Below, piece by piece: positions 1 to 7,034 of a DNA stretch of 14,632 bases. Source of the stretch: Mageeibacillus sp. UBA6976 (lineage in GTDB: Bacteria; Bacillota; Clostridia; Saccharofermentanales; Saccharofermentanaceae); NCBI GenBank assembly GCA_002450155.1, contig DJYO01000033.1:24508-39139 (forward strand). Reading direction: 5' to 3'. The stretch's first letter is position 1; every line of letters starts with the position of its first letter. Under the pieces are notes generated by a model, which did not search any database, was not told the origin of the DNA, and saw only the letters and a program-made list of their open reading frames with translations. Both the position numbers and the translations under genes were made by a program.

Positions 1-309
1 AGCCTAAGACAGACTTACGAAGATATAGTCCTGGTATCCTTCCCCGGAGATGAGAAGAGCTCCGGCGGTTGCATTGCAGCAGGCAGAGGATTCTTCCACA
101 TTAATTCCCACGGCGGAGCCGAGCCCTGTCCCTTCTCTCCTTATTCGGACATCAATGCCAGGGACAACTCCCTTATAGAATGCTTAAGCTCACCCTTATT
201 CGCAGCCATAAGGAACAACGGTCTGCTTGAAGAAGATCACAACGGCGGCTGCGTCCTCCACAATAAGAGCAAGCAGATAGAGAGGCTCAAGAGCGAATTA
301 CATCCCTGA
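1..309 (+). CDS. C-terminal part of a radical SAM-type protein (5' end outside window)
   Basis: The reading frame is open from the first base and ends at TGA 307-309, giving about 102 residues. The visible part resembles the C-terminal extension of a clade of radical SAM proteins. It has a GGC-IAAGRG segment at residues 23-31, then HINSHGG and EPCPFSPYSD (about 34-52) and a second GGC near residue 86. Such Cys-rich tails can bind an auxiliary iron-sulphur cluster (SPASM/twitch-like). The N-terminal CxxxCxxC motif that would prove radical SAM chemistry lies outside the window, so the substrate cannot be judged. The assignment rests on my recall of the family pattern GGC..GRGF..I...G..EPCPF.PYSD. 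Downstream is a leftward gene, so the two are convergent, with a hairpin at 330-356 between them. Confidence 0.65.
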   Translation, partial: SLRQTYEDIVLVSFPGDEKSSGGCIAAGRGFFHINSHGGAEPCPFSPYSDINARDNSLIECLSSPLFAAIRNNGLLEEDHNGGCVLHNKSKQIERLKSELHP

Positions 310-329
310 ATAATCTGTCATACATAAAA

Positions 330-356
330 CGGCTCCATCCCAAGGGGACAGAGCCG
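330..356 (-). terminator. Intrinsic terminator, mainly for the leftward gene
   Basis: CGGCTC (330-335) pairs with GAGCCG (351-356). An inner CCC/GGG pairing (339-341 with 344-346) can form in the loop. Read leftward, the stem is followed by GTTTTATG, a modest T-run. Read rightward there is no T-run. It therefore fits best as the end of the leftward transcript from 472-1005, and may also stop transcription from the radical SAM gene. The rest of the 310-471 gap shows no gene. Confidence 0.5.
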
Positions 357-471
357 AGAATAAGTTCAAATAGCAAAATGTAAAGCTGATGTAAAGTTAA
401 GCAAAGATGCATTTGAGTCTAATGATAGTATCCTAAGGATTTAGTAATGTGGGTTACGCTCTCTTGCTATT

Positions 472-1005
472 TTAGTTCTTCTTTCCTCTGACTATCTGTA
501 CCACCAGCAGGATGATGAGGATGAGTTCTGCTATGGCTACGAAGAAGAGGACAGTGATTACCTTGAGCATGTCTATGTGGTCTTGGTAGACTTCGATCTT
601 GTATGGTTCAACTATCTGATATCTGCCGGGATCGTAGGTGACGTCGTCGTTAGGATCGTTCGCATAGCCTGTTGTTCTGCCGTAGATCATGAGGTGGTCT
701 GTATTGCCCTTGGATTCATCTGTGTATTGGGCATCCTGTCTTATTATGAATTCTGCTTTGTAGCCTTCGCCTATGAGGGCGGATCTTCTTAAGACATATT
801 TATCGTAAGTGATGCCGTCTATCTGTATGGCCCCTTCTCTTGCAGAGATGTAGTAGGTGCTGTCGTATCCGGCTTCCTTTGCTTCTGTTATCGCTTGGTT
901 TTCTCTATTGATCTGGCTGCGCTCTATAGTCTTGCAGACAAAAAAGGATGCAACTGAGATCATCGCTATGGCGATTATCAGGGAGAGGAGTATCTTGGGT
1001 TTCAT
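472..1005 (-). CDS. Hypothetical membrane protein with two transmembrane helices
   Basis: This is a 177-residue protein of no family I recognise. An N-terminal hydrophobic helix (about residues 5-24, basic Lys before it) and a C-terminal helix (about 147-170, followed by the basic tail RGKKN) flank a polar domain of about 120 residues. That predicts two membrane anchors with the middle domain probably outside the cell. The domain is rich in Tyr, Asp and Thr and has no cysteine. The start is supported by GAGGAAG about 6 bases upstream. The gene begins 9 bases after the stop of the upstream DUF1349 gene, so the two are very likely co-transcribed. A hairpin at 330-356 probably ends the transcript. 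The function is unknown. Confidence 0.75.
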   Translation of the reverse strand: MKPKILLSLIIAIAMISVASFFVCKTIERSQINRENQAITEAKEAGYDSTYYISAREGAIQIDGITYDKYVLRRSALIGEGYKAEFIIRQDAQYTDESKGNTDHLMIYGRTTGYANDPNDDVTYDPGRYQIVEPYKIEVYQDHIDMLKVITVLFFVAIAELILIILLVVQIVRGKKN

Positions 1006-1014
1006 ATTGCTTCC

Positions 1015-1599
1015 TCAGTCAGGTTTTTGTCCGTCGTGTGCCTGCCACTGGCATTCAGTGACCTTAAGGTCTGTAAATACAGCGGTAAAGCTTGATTCTT
1101 CAGGACTTGCAGCATATATGCCGAAGTTTATCCTGCCAGTAGCTTTGCCCAGGTGGCAGACTCTCATCTGGCTGTATTTCCTGCCGTCTCTTGAGCACTC
1201 GATCCTGAAGTCATCTTCTCTTCTGCTCAGGCGGTACCACATGGTCCTTATGTCAGAGGGGATCTCGGTCGTAGCCCAGTCTGAATATCCGTTGTTTGTA
1301 ACTACGGAGCCAAGATGGAGAAAATCCTCATTCTCGTATTCTACAGAAGCTTTGAGCCAGTTGTCGCTATCAAGATACAAGACTATGCCGCACTGATCGA
1401 AGCGCTTCTTTGCTCCCGTAAAATCCGTCTTAACGGTAAAGGAGAAATACTTATCCTCTGTATCCATCTGATACATGGGAGCATTGTCGTTCCTGAAGTG
1501 GTAGTATGTCCGCTGCCACAGGTCTGTGTGAGGAGATGTGACGATCTCGATCCTGCCGTTTTGGATCTTGTAGTCTTCAGGTTCGTTTGTCCAGTTCAT
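1015..1599 (-). CDS. DUF1349 family protein (concanavalin A-like fold)
   Basis: This is a 194-residue soluble protein with no signal peptide. Length and pattern fit the DUF1349 family (relatives include yeast Ree1 and Bacillus YesU), predicted to adopt a concanavalin A-like beta sandwich. Visible landmarks are the N-terminal WTNEPEDYKI, a central segment DQCGIVLYLDSDNWLKASVE (about residues 68-87), and the later YRLSRREDDFRIE and GIYAASPEESSFTAVF blocks. These alternate as beta-strands typical of the family. The molecular role of bacterial members is not established; carbohydrate binding is often suggested. The start has a GGGAGA ribosome site 6 bases away. A TATAAT box lies upstream at 1630-1635. 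The next gene (1005-472) follows after 9 bases, and the DUF6796-like gene sits 57 bases upstream in the same direction. Confidence 0.8.
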   Translation of the reverse strand: MNWTNEPEDYKIQNGRIEIVTSPHTDLWQRTYYHFRNDNAPMYQMDTEDKYFSFTVKTDFTGAKKRFDQCGIVLYLDSDNWLKASVEYENEDFLHLGSVVTNNGYSDWATTEIPSDIRTMWYRLSRREDDFRIECSRDGRKYSQMRVCHLGKATGRINFGIYAASPEESSFTAVFTDLKVTECQWQAHDGQKPD

Positions 1600-1629
1600 G
1601 TAGTTCTCCCGTTTCTGTTTGATGATTTA

Positions 1630-1635
1630 ATTATA
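1630..1635 (-). promoter_or_regulatory. Candidate -10 box (TATAAT) before the DUF1349 gene
   Basis: A perfect TATAAT on the minus strand lies in the 57-base gap upstream of the DUF1349 start. I find no convincing -35 hexamer 16-18 bases further up. It may be a weak or activator-dependent internal promoter, or chance in an AT-rich gap. Confidence 0.35.
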
Positions 1636-1656
1636 TAACAGTAACGGAGTTATGGG

Positions 1657-2388
1657 TTATAGGTTTGTGGTTGTAGCCTTGTCTGTGTCTGCCTGTTGCT
1701 TATTCCTCTTTATATGGAGAGCAGCTCCTATAAACATGAACATCCAGCCGAGAGTCTCGGTGCCTGATGAGATGCCGCCAAAGGGCAGGGGAAGGAATTC
1801 CAGTATCTCTCCTATGAGAGTGGATATGAGGGGAGCTGCCAGGATCCAGGCCTTGCCAAGTTTAAGCTGCTTTCTTAAGACGAGGGCTATCCAGGAGACA
1901 GTTGCCACCAGATCGAACAGGATAAGGAGCAGGACAAAGGGGATTGCCTCGGTTGCAAAGAGTCTCAGAAGAGCGCTCTCAGATGTCTTGATGTCTCCGC
2001 CTGTCACATCGTATAAGACATTAAAGCTCTGTATCAGTTTGCCGCATGCTATATGGAAATAGATAAAAGATATGCAGCCTGTGCATAAACTGAAGTAGAA
2101 CGATTTGAGAAAGATATTGTCCCATTTGTTCGTATTATTTTTGTTGGTCTCTCTCAGGTAGGAGATAAGGCTATAGACAGCTATTCCAAAAAGGAATGTT
2201 CCCACCATGCCGCAGGTGTTGGATATGCCTATCCTGAGATCTGATATGGTGAGCCAGCCGTCACTTGCAAGCAGACCTATCTCCTTGCTGCCCTTGGGCT
2301 CGAGGCCGATGCAGTAGTCTCCAATTAAGCACAGGAGCATGCCGGGGACAGTGAGAAGTACGTTTCTTATTGTCTTGTTTGTATCCAT
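1657..2388 (-). CDS. Polytopic membrane protein, possibly DUF6796-like
   Basis: This 243-residue protein has about six hydrophobic segments: near residues 8-27, 56-77, 95-116, 149-170, 182-203 and 208-226. The N-terminal part carries GDYCIG, and a later block reads DLRIGISNTCGMVGTFLFG. The arrangement recalls small clostridial six-helix proteins grouped as DUF6796, but I hold that match loosely. The tail is hydrophilic, rich in Lys, Gln and Thr. I chose the ATG at 2388 (protein start MDTNKT) over the in-frame TTG at 2451. The extension has no ribosome site, is polar, and overlaps the -10 box at 2429-2434. The ribosome site for 2388 is AAGGAAA about 11 bases upstream, which is long. No enzyme motif is visible and the function is unknown. 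Confidence 0.7.
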   Translation of the reverse strand: MDTNKTIRNVLLTVPGMLLCLIGDYCIGLEPKGSKEIGLLASDGWLTISDLRIGISNTCGMVGTFLFGIAVYSLISYLRETNKNNTNKWDNIFLKSFYFSLCTGCISFIYFHIACGKLIQSFNVLYDVTGGDIKTSESALLRLFATEAIPFVLLLILFDLVATVSWIALVLRKQLKLGKAWILAAPLISTLIGEILEFLPLPFGGISSGTETLGWMFMFIGAALHIKRNKQQADTDKATTTNL

Positions 2389-2428
2389 GGGTATTTTGGT
2401 TTCCTTTTCTTTTTTGCTTTGCCTGTGT

Positions 2429-2458
2429 ATTATAGACCAACTGATTAGCAAATGCTAA
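2429..2458 (-). promoter_or_regulatory. Promoter of the leftward membrane-protein gene
   Basis: On the minus strand, -35 TTAGCA (2453-2458; 4 of 6 to consensus) is separated by 18 bases from a perfect -10 TATAAT (2429-2434). It would start transcription near 2422, about 35 bases before the ATG at 2388. The -35 element is itself one arm of the palindrome at 2445-2458. Confidence 0.5.
2445..2458. promoter_or_regulatory. Palindromic operator candidate TTAGC-N4-GCTAA
   Basis: TTAGCAAATGCTAA has perfect 6-base arms around AA. It sits in the divergent region between the leftward membrane-protein gene and lysA and covers the leftward -35. The same TTAGC-N4-GCTAA pattern recurs at 10895-10908 in front of another leftward gene. 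The regulator is unknown. Confidence 0.45.
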
Positions 2459-2485
2459 CTTGTGGCGGTAAAGTTTGCTTTAGGA

Positions 2486-2491
2486 TATAAT
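2486..2491 (+). promoter_or_regulatory. Candidate -10 box for lysA
   Basis: A perfect TATAAT lies 36 bases before the lysA ATG. The best -35 match, TTGTGG at 2460-2465, is 20 bases away, which is too far for a typical promoter. The -10 is plausible but the -35 is poor. There is no room for a lysine riboswitch: only about 30 bases would be transcribed before the start codon. Confidence 0.4.
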
Positions 2492-2527
2492 GCATGTCTG
2501 TAAGTTTATGTTCTTGGGAGGATGGTA

Positions 2528-3775
2528 ATGAGATCTTATATTGAGCAGACCGGCTTTTTTGGTGGGAATAATGTTGAGGATATTGCAGGTAAGTTTGGAA
2601 CGCCCCTTTATGTCTATAACGAGGAGATCATAAGGGGTAATCTTCGCCGCCTTGCAGGGATGATCAAGAAGTATCCTTATACTGCCAATTATTCGATCAA
2701 GGCGAATTCCAATCTGAGCCTGCTTAAGATCGTTCTTGAAGAGGAGCTTAACTGCGATGCCATGAGCGAAGGAGAGATAAGACTCCTTATGAAGGCGGGA
2801 TTTACTGCGGATAAGATATTCTATGTTCCTAATAACGTATCTGCAGATGAGATGAAGTTTGCTATAGATAACGGGATAATGACCAGCCTGGATAGCATAG
2901 ATCAGTTAGATCTTTACGGCTCTCTTAATCCCGGGGGCAAGTGCGCTGTAAGACTTAATCCCGGTGTAGGCGCAGGCCACCATGAGAAGGTAATTACAGC
3001 AGGCAAGAATACCAAGTTTGCCATAACAGACGATCAGCTGGATAAGATGTTTGAGGTGGCAGGCAGGCACGGTCTTAAGATCGTAGGAATAAACCAGCAT
3101 ATAGGGTCCCTGTTTATGGAGCCGGCACCTTTCCTTGCAGCAGTCAGGAACCTGCTTAATATGGCAAAGAGATTCGGCAGGCTTGAGTTCATTGATTTTG
3201 GCGGAGGATACGGAGTCCCTTACCATAAGGTGTCAGAGGACCAGGCAGGTTTCGATTTCGATTCCTTCAGGACTCAGCTTGAATCTATCCTGGATGAATT
3301 TGTAGCAGAGGCAGGATATACGCCCCTGTTCAAGACAGAACCCGGCAGATATGCCTTCTGCGAAGGCTGCGTGCTCCTCGGAAGAGTCCATGCCACCAAG
3401 ACCAATGCAGGACGCAAGTTTGCAGGTACGGATATCGGCATGAATATCCTGGTAAGGCCTTCGCTCTACGGATCCTGGCATGACTGCGAGATCTTAAGAG
3501 ACGGCTCTGTGGTAACGGGTGATAAGGAAGAGATAACCATAACAGGTAATATCTGCGAGAGCGGAGATATCATTGCCGATAAGAGAATGCTTCCGGAGAT
3601 AAAGACAGGGGATCTTATCGCAGTATTGGATGCAGGTGCTTACGGCTATTCCATGGCATCTAATTACAATATGAGACTGCGCCCGGCAGAAGTGCTGGTT
3701 ACGAGCAATGGAGATATCAAGCTGATAAGACGCAGGGATACCTACGAAGATCTGTTCAGGAATATGGATATATGA
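2528..3775 (+). CDS. lysA: Diaminopimelate decarboxylase LysA
   Basis: LysA converts meso-diaminopimelate to L-lysine and CO2, the last step of lysine synthesis, using pyridoxal phosphate in the cytosol. The 415-residue protein has the normal length for fold type III decarboxylases. The PLP lysine is in YSIKANSN (Lys58). HIGS (191-194) and the glycine-rich GGGYG (225-229) bind the cofactor phosphate, EPGRY (271-275) is the conserved substrate and cofactor motif, CESGD (343-347) supplies the partner-subunit cysteine, and AYGYSMASNYN follows near 370. I chose ATG 2528, because GGGAGG at 2516-2521 is 6 bases from it but directly abuts the ATG at 2522. The gene is monocistronic as far as I can see. 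It is divergent from the membrane-protein gene and convergent with the MutS-like gene. Confidence 0.95.
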   Translation: MRSYIEQTGFFGGNNVEDIAGKFGTPLYVYNEEIIRGNLRRLAGMIKKYPYTANYSIKANSNLSLLKIVLEEELNCDAMSEGEIRLLMKAGFTADKIFYVPNNVSADEMKFAIDNGIMTSLDSIDQLDLYGSLNPGGKCAVRLNPGVGAGHHEKVITAGKNTKFAITDDQLDKMFEVAGRHGLKIVGINQHIGSLFMEPAPFLAAVRNLLNMAKRFGRLEFIDFGGGYGVPYHKVSEDQAGFDFDSFRTQLESILDEFVAEAGYTPLFKTEPGRYAFCEGCVLLGRVHATKTNAGRKFAGTDIGMNILVRPSLYGSWHDCEILRDGSVVTGDKEEITITGNICESGDIIADKRMLPEIKTGDLIAVLDAGAYGYSMASNYNMRLRPAEVLVTSNGDIKLIRRRDTYEDLFRNMDI

Positions 3776-3791
3776 GTCTTATTGCCAAAAG

Positions 3792-3825
3792 TTAAGGCTT
3801 AAGGATGCGCTGCCTTAAGCCTTAA
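3792..3825. terminator. Bidirectional terminator hairpin after lysA
   Basis: TTAAGGCTTAAGG (3792-3804) and CCTTAAGCCTTAA (3813-3825) form a perfect 13-base-pair stem with an 8-base loop, 16 bases after the lysA stop. The following T-run is weak rightward (AATCTT) and modest leftward (AACTTTTGG), so it probably serves both convergent transcripts. Confidence 0.65.
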
Positions 3826-3831
3826 TCTTCC

Positions 3832-3852
3832 GCAGGTGTGAATGGCACCTGC
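3832..3852. repeat. Second hairpin in the lysA/MutS-like convergent gap
   Basis: GCAGGTG (3832-3838) pairs perfectly with CACCTGC (3846-3852) around a 7-base loop. No T-run follows on either strand, so alone it is not an intrinsic terminator. It is one of three consecutive stems in the gap 3776-3934. Confidence 0.5.
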
Positions 3853-3865
3853 TATCATTATGGAT

Positions 3866-3898
3866 CTCGCATCTGAAGAGGGTTTCGGTCAGAGCGAG
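3866..3898. repeat. Third hairpin in the lysA/MutS-like convergent gap
   Basis: CTCGC-A-TCTGA (3866-3876) pairs with TCAGA-GCGAG (3889-3898), giving 10 base pairs with one bulged A and a 12-base loop. It ends 36 bases before the MutS-like stop. The loop of the first hairpin (GATGCG, 3804-3809) is complementary to CGCATC (3868-3873) in this stem, so alternative pairing is possible. Confidence 0.45.
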
Positions 3899-3934
3899 GG
3901 TAAACAAAATCTGTACATATTTATTGTACCATGT

Positions 3935-5635
3935 TTATTCTGATCTGTCATTATGCTCACCAACAAGCATTTCGTAAGTTACACCGTACTTAGCCGCTAT
4001 GTCGTGAGCATAAGACGAACCTTCGGGAGCCTTTACCACAGCCTTATAAGATCTCTTGCCGCTGTCACTGGCCATTACGAGGGATGTGGCTCCTAATTGG
4101 GAAGCATTCTCTGCCAGTTTATGCATATGGGTATTGTAGATGGTGCGGGTGCCCTTGAGTCTCAGGGATCTGACGCAGTCTTCTGCTATATAGTATCCTT
4201 CCTCGAAGGAGGTGGTGGAGAAGCTCTCATTAAGGAGCACCAGGCTGTCTTCGGTAGATTCATTATAGAGCTCTTTAAATCTTACGCATTCTTCCCCCAG
4301 ACGTCCTAAGTCCATTGTCTTGTCTTCGTCAGCAGGGAAGTGGGTATATATACTGTCCACGGGAGAGTATTCGAATCCTGTTGCAGGTACATAGATGCCG
4401 CCCTGCGCCAGACAATACAGAAGTCCAACTGCCTGAGTCAAAGTAGTCTTACCGCCGCGGTTAGCTCCTGTAAGAAGATAGATCACATTAGAATCGTCAA
4501 ATACAAGATCGTTATCTACTACCTGGGATCCGTCAGACAGGGACGCTGCGAGCTTAAGGTTATAAAAGCCGGCGGCCTTCATGTATCCTCTGGTGTCGCA
4601 GGGCGTGGCCTTGCAAAAATGCATGCCTTTAGCCTCGGCTTTAGTTATAAACTCTGCAAAGTTTATATAGTAGGTAAGCTCAGGTATAAGTCTTGAGATC
4701 GTTACTATGGATATGTCTGAGTAGGCAGACAGGGTGGATCTCAGTTTCTTTACCAGATGAGACATAAGCTTGGATGCCACATTGGACAGATAGAATGTGG
4801 AGCCTGATGCTCCGTCTCCGTCAGGGACCTTGGCAAGGGTAGCAGAATCGCCTAAGACAGGGGATGCGAACTTGCCCATGGCTGTTGCTGTCTTATCAAA
4901 CTTATCCAGGACTGAATCCTTGCTTGGCATGTCAGCAGGTTCGTAGTGCATGTCGCCGTTCCAGTCTGTATCTTCGTTAAGCTTATCTTTCGAGGATATG
5001 TTATCTGCAAAATTACTTACTATCCCTGATTTCTTGAAGGGTTTACTGTTTACCGAGATAAGGCCTAGGCTCTCAGCTTCGAACCTGGAATTGACATTTA
5101 TTCCGATGGTGACGCTGCGGATCTGGTTGGCATCTACTGAGATATTCTCTATATCTTTCTTCATCTCGGCAAAACTTGCATCGGTATACAAGGTGTCTAT
5201 ATATGCAAGTAGTTTCTTAAGTCCCTCAGATCTAATCCCCTGATCCTGGAGGCAGCTCCTCAGAGCTTCTACCGTGCTTATATAGGATTTTAGTTCGTCA
5301 AGTCTATGCATAAGATCCCAAAGACCGGGCTTCTCTTCTGCGTTCTTGCGCCAGGTGCCGTAGTCTCTTAGGTAGTCTATCTCGTTCATGAGCTCAAGGA
5401 GTCTGGATCTCATGTCAGGAAGGTTATATATATCCTCAAATATGTCGCTCCTGTATCTTGCAGATTTAGGATCACTAGTCATGCGGGATAAGATCCTTAT
5501 CAGCATCTGCTGCTGTTTGGCGTCTTCTGTTATAAGAGCTGATATGGAATCTATGCCCAGATCGTGTATGGTGACATCGCTTAAGGTCTTGCAGGTGATG
5601 TCTTCTCCCGGATGAAGCAGACTAATGTTATTCAT
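3935..5635 (-). CDS. MutS-like ATPase without mismatch-recognition domains
   Basis: This 566-residue protein is related to the ATPase half of MutS. Residues about 1-370 are a helical region in the place of the MutS core/clamp. The ATPase follows: Walker A GANRGGKTT (390-398), a block YTHFPADEDK (430-439) in the place of MutS motif II, Walker B LVLLNESFS (466-474), and THMHKLAE (502-509) with the conserved MutS-type histidine. The usual Walker B aspartate is Asn469, but the catalytic-type Glu470 is present. I recall LLNESFS from a clostridial group of MutS-related proteins, so this looks like a family trait rather than decay. Residues 220-275 are an unusual hydrophilic, Asp/Lys-rich insertion. 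It lacks the N-terminal mismatch-binding domain of MutS and the Smr nuclease of MutS2, so a role in mismatch repair should not be assumed. The ribosome site AAGGAGG lies inside the end of the upstream flavoprotein gene, with which it overlaps by 8 bases. Confidence 0.85.
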   Translation of the reverse strand: MNNISLLHPGEDITCKTLSDVTIHDLGIDSISALITEDAKQQQMLIRILSRMTSDPKSARYRSDIFEDIYNLPDMRSRLLELMNEIDYLRDYGTWRKNAEEKPGLWDLMHRLDELKSYISTVEALRSCLQDQGIRSEGLKKLLAYIDTLYTDASFAEMKKDIENISVDANQIRSVTIGINVNSRFEAESLGLISVNSKPFKKSGIVSNFADNISSKDKLNEDTDWNGDMHYEPADMPSKDSVLDKFDKTATAMGKFASPVLGDSATLAKVPDGDGASGSTFYLSNVASKLMSHLVKKLRSTLSAYSDISIVTISRLIPELTYYINFAEFITKAEAKGMHFCKATPCDTRGYMKAAGFYNLKLAASLSDGSQVVDNDLVFDDSNVIYLLTGANRGGKTTLTQAVGLLYCLAQGGIYVPATGFEYSPVDSIYTHFPADEDKTMDLGRLGEECVRFKELYNESTEDSLVLLNESFSTTSFEEGYYIAEDCVRSLRLKGTRTIYNTHMHKLAENASQLGATSLVMASDSGKRSYKAVVKAPEGSSYAHDIAAKYGVTYEMLVGEHNDRSE

Positions 5636-6860
5636 ATATATCCTCCTTAATGCTCCTTGCGATAAGGTATGCTTCGCTCATTGCGGCCTGAAGGTTATAT
5701 CCGCCGCTTATGCCGTCTATATCCAGTGCTTCGCCTGCGATATAAAGGCCGGGGACTATCTTGGAAGCGAATGTCTTGCGGGATATTTCCCTGAGATCTA
5801 CGCCGCCTCTTGTAACATATGCTTTGTCTAATGAAGGTCTTTCCCTGATGCCTAGCACCAGATGCTTCATGTGAGATACTATGGCTCTCCTGGAGCTTTT
5901 TGTAAGGCCCTGGGCATAAGAATCAGTCAGGCCTGTCATATCTGCTATAACCCCTGCCACTCTCTGGGGGATATAGCGGGACAGGATATTTACTATCTTG
6001 GTATCAGGGTGTATATCAATAAGCCCAATAAGTTCTTTGTCAAAGCTATCCTCAGAAATATCAGGCACCAGATCTATCTCAAGATGGCAATCGGATATAT
6101 CTTCCGGTATATCTCTTGCAATCTCCATGGGCCCCGGCCCCGTGATGCCGAAATCTGCAAAGAGCAGATCGTCTGTAATGGTGTTTGTTTTCCTGCCTGA
6201 GACATACAGGGATATTGCTGCCTTAAGTGACAGTCCGCTTAAGGGCAGGGGATCAGTCTTAATGGGGACCAGTGCCGGCCTTATGGGTACTATGGTATGC
6301 CCCAGCTCTTTTGCAAATCTATAGGAATCTCCCATGGACCCGGTCTTTGCAAAAGAGCTTCCGCCGCAGCAAAGGACAATGCTGTCAAAGGTATATGTTC
6401 CTTTATCTGTCCCTACTTCAAATCTGTCTTTGTGAGAGACATTAAGTATCTTGGTATCTGTCTTAATGTCAGCAAAGGACGCTATATAATTCCGGAGTAC
6501 ATCTCTTACCTTGACTGCGCTGTCAGATACCGGGAAGATACGGTTATTGTCTTCTTCTTTGAGCATTAAGCCTAATGTGTCAGACAGGAACTCCATGGTG
6601 TCTTTGGGGCCGAAAGATCTTAAGGCGGGGGTTATAAAGCCTGCTGCTTCATGGTAACCTCGTTTAAGATCTGATACTTCCTTAAGATTTGTTATGTTGC
6701 ATCTGCCATGGCCTGTTAAGGTGAGCTTTATGCCTAATTCTTTGTTTCTGTCTAAGATCGCAGCCTTGCCCCTAAAGCCGAGCTTTCTTAACATGCAGGC
6801 TGTGAAAAGACCTGCAGCGCCGCCACCTAATATTCCAATGTTATAAGATCTGTCGTTCAT
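5628..6860 (-). CDS. HI0933-family (BaiN-like) flavoprotein oxidoreductase
   Basis: This 410-residue protein fits the HI0933/BaiN-like flavoprotein family in length and motifs. The N-terminal FAD-binding GGGAAGL (residues 12-18) is followed by a Glu/Asp-type strand end near ILDRN. GHGRCNITN (50-58) is the family signature. CCGGSSFAKTGSMGD near 164-178 is the second nucleotide-binding glycine block. The C-terminal TRGGVDL...GLYIAGEALDIDG...GGYNLQAA block closes the FAD site. Members are flavoenzymes of mostly unknown substrate; one clostridial relative (BaiN) was reported in bile-acid dehydroxylation, but that function should not be transferred here. The start is fixed by the FAD motif beginning a few residues later and by an in-frame TAG four codons upstream. 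I see no good ribosome site next to it. The MutS-like gene follows with an 8-base overlap, implying translational coupling. Confidence 0.88.
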   Translation of the reverse strand: MNDRSYNIGILGGGAAGLFTACMLRKLGFRGKAAILDRNKELGIKLTLTGHGRCNITNLKEVSDLKRGYHEAAGFITPALRSFGPKDTMEFLSDTLGLMLKEEDNNRIFPVSDSAVKVRDVLRNYIASFADIKTDTKILNVSHKDRFEVGTDKGTYTFDSIVLCCGGSSFAKTGSMGDSYRFAKELGHTIVPIRPALVPIKTDPLPLSGLSLKAAISLYVSGRKTNTITDDLLFADFGITGPGPMEIARDIPEDISDCHLEIDLVPDISEDSFDKELIGLIDIHPDTKIVNILSRYIPQRVAGVIADMTGLTDSYAQGLTKSSRRAIVSHMKHLVLGIRERPSLDKAYVTRGGVDLREISRKTFASKIVPGLYIAGEALDIDGISGGYNLQAAMSEAYLIARSIKEDIYE

Positions 6861-6915
6861 CGGAGTATGCTATAGGTCTCTGTGATCTCCCTGTTTAAAG
6901 ATTATTGACATGTAG

Positions 6916-6944
6916 ATTATAGCATGTAAGGATATACGTATTAA
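6916..6944 (-). promoter_or_regulatory. Promoter of the flavoprotein/MutS-like operon
   Basis: On the minus strand, -35 TTAATA (6939-6944; 4 of 6) is followed after 17 bases by -10 TATAAT (6916-6921), with the extended TGC just upstream (6922-6924). Predicted start is near 6909, giving a leader of about 50 bases. Confidence 0.65.
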
Positions 6945-6986
6945 GTAAGTTTACATATTCGTTATTATATTGTAGCTTAATAGGCT

Positions 6987-6992
6987 TATAAT
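6987..6992 (+). promoter_or_regulatory. Candidate -10 box before the 310-residue protein gene
   Basis: A perfect TATAAT lies 42 bases before the ATG at 7035. No good -35 is seen at normal spacing; upstream sequence is AT-rich. It is the likely start of the rightward ADP-ribose cluster transcript. Confidence 0.4.
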
Positions 6993-7034
6993 TGGGGAGT
7001 ATAGATTTCTAAGATCTTTGGGGAGGGAAACTTG

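Noticed and set aside
857..1638. Long open frames on the strand opposite the DUF1349 and membrane-protein genes
   Set aside because: They are antisense to well-supported genes, lack ribosome sites and show no protein family; the same applies to the antisense frames over lysA, the flavoprotein gene and the ARH gene.
2389..2451. TTG-started extension (MLISWS...) of the leftward membrane protein
   Set aside because: It has no ribosome site and overlaps the TATAAT of its own promoter; ATG 2388 fits better.
2445..2458. CIRCE heat-shock operator
   Set aside because: CIRCE is TTAGCACTC-N9-GAGTGCTAA; only the outer TTAGC/GCTAA is shared and the spacer is 4 rather than 17 bases.
2460..2527. Lysine riboswitch before lysA
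   Set aside because: Only about 30 bases would be transcribed before the start codon, far too short for an L-box.
3842..3943. 33-codon open frame after lysA with a weak AGGTG site
   Set aside because: It lies across two hairpins, ends inside the convergent MutS-like gene and encodes no recognisable protein; the stems explain the sequence better. Mentioned only in the hairpin finding.
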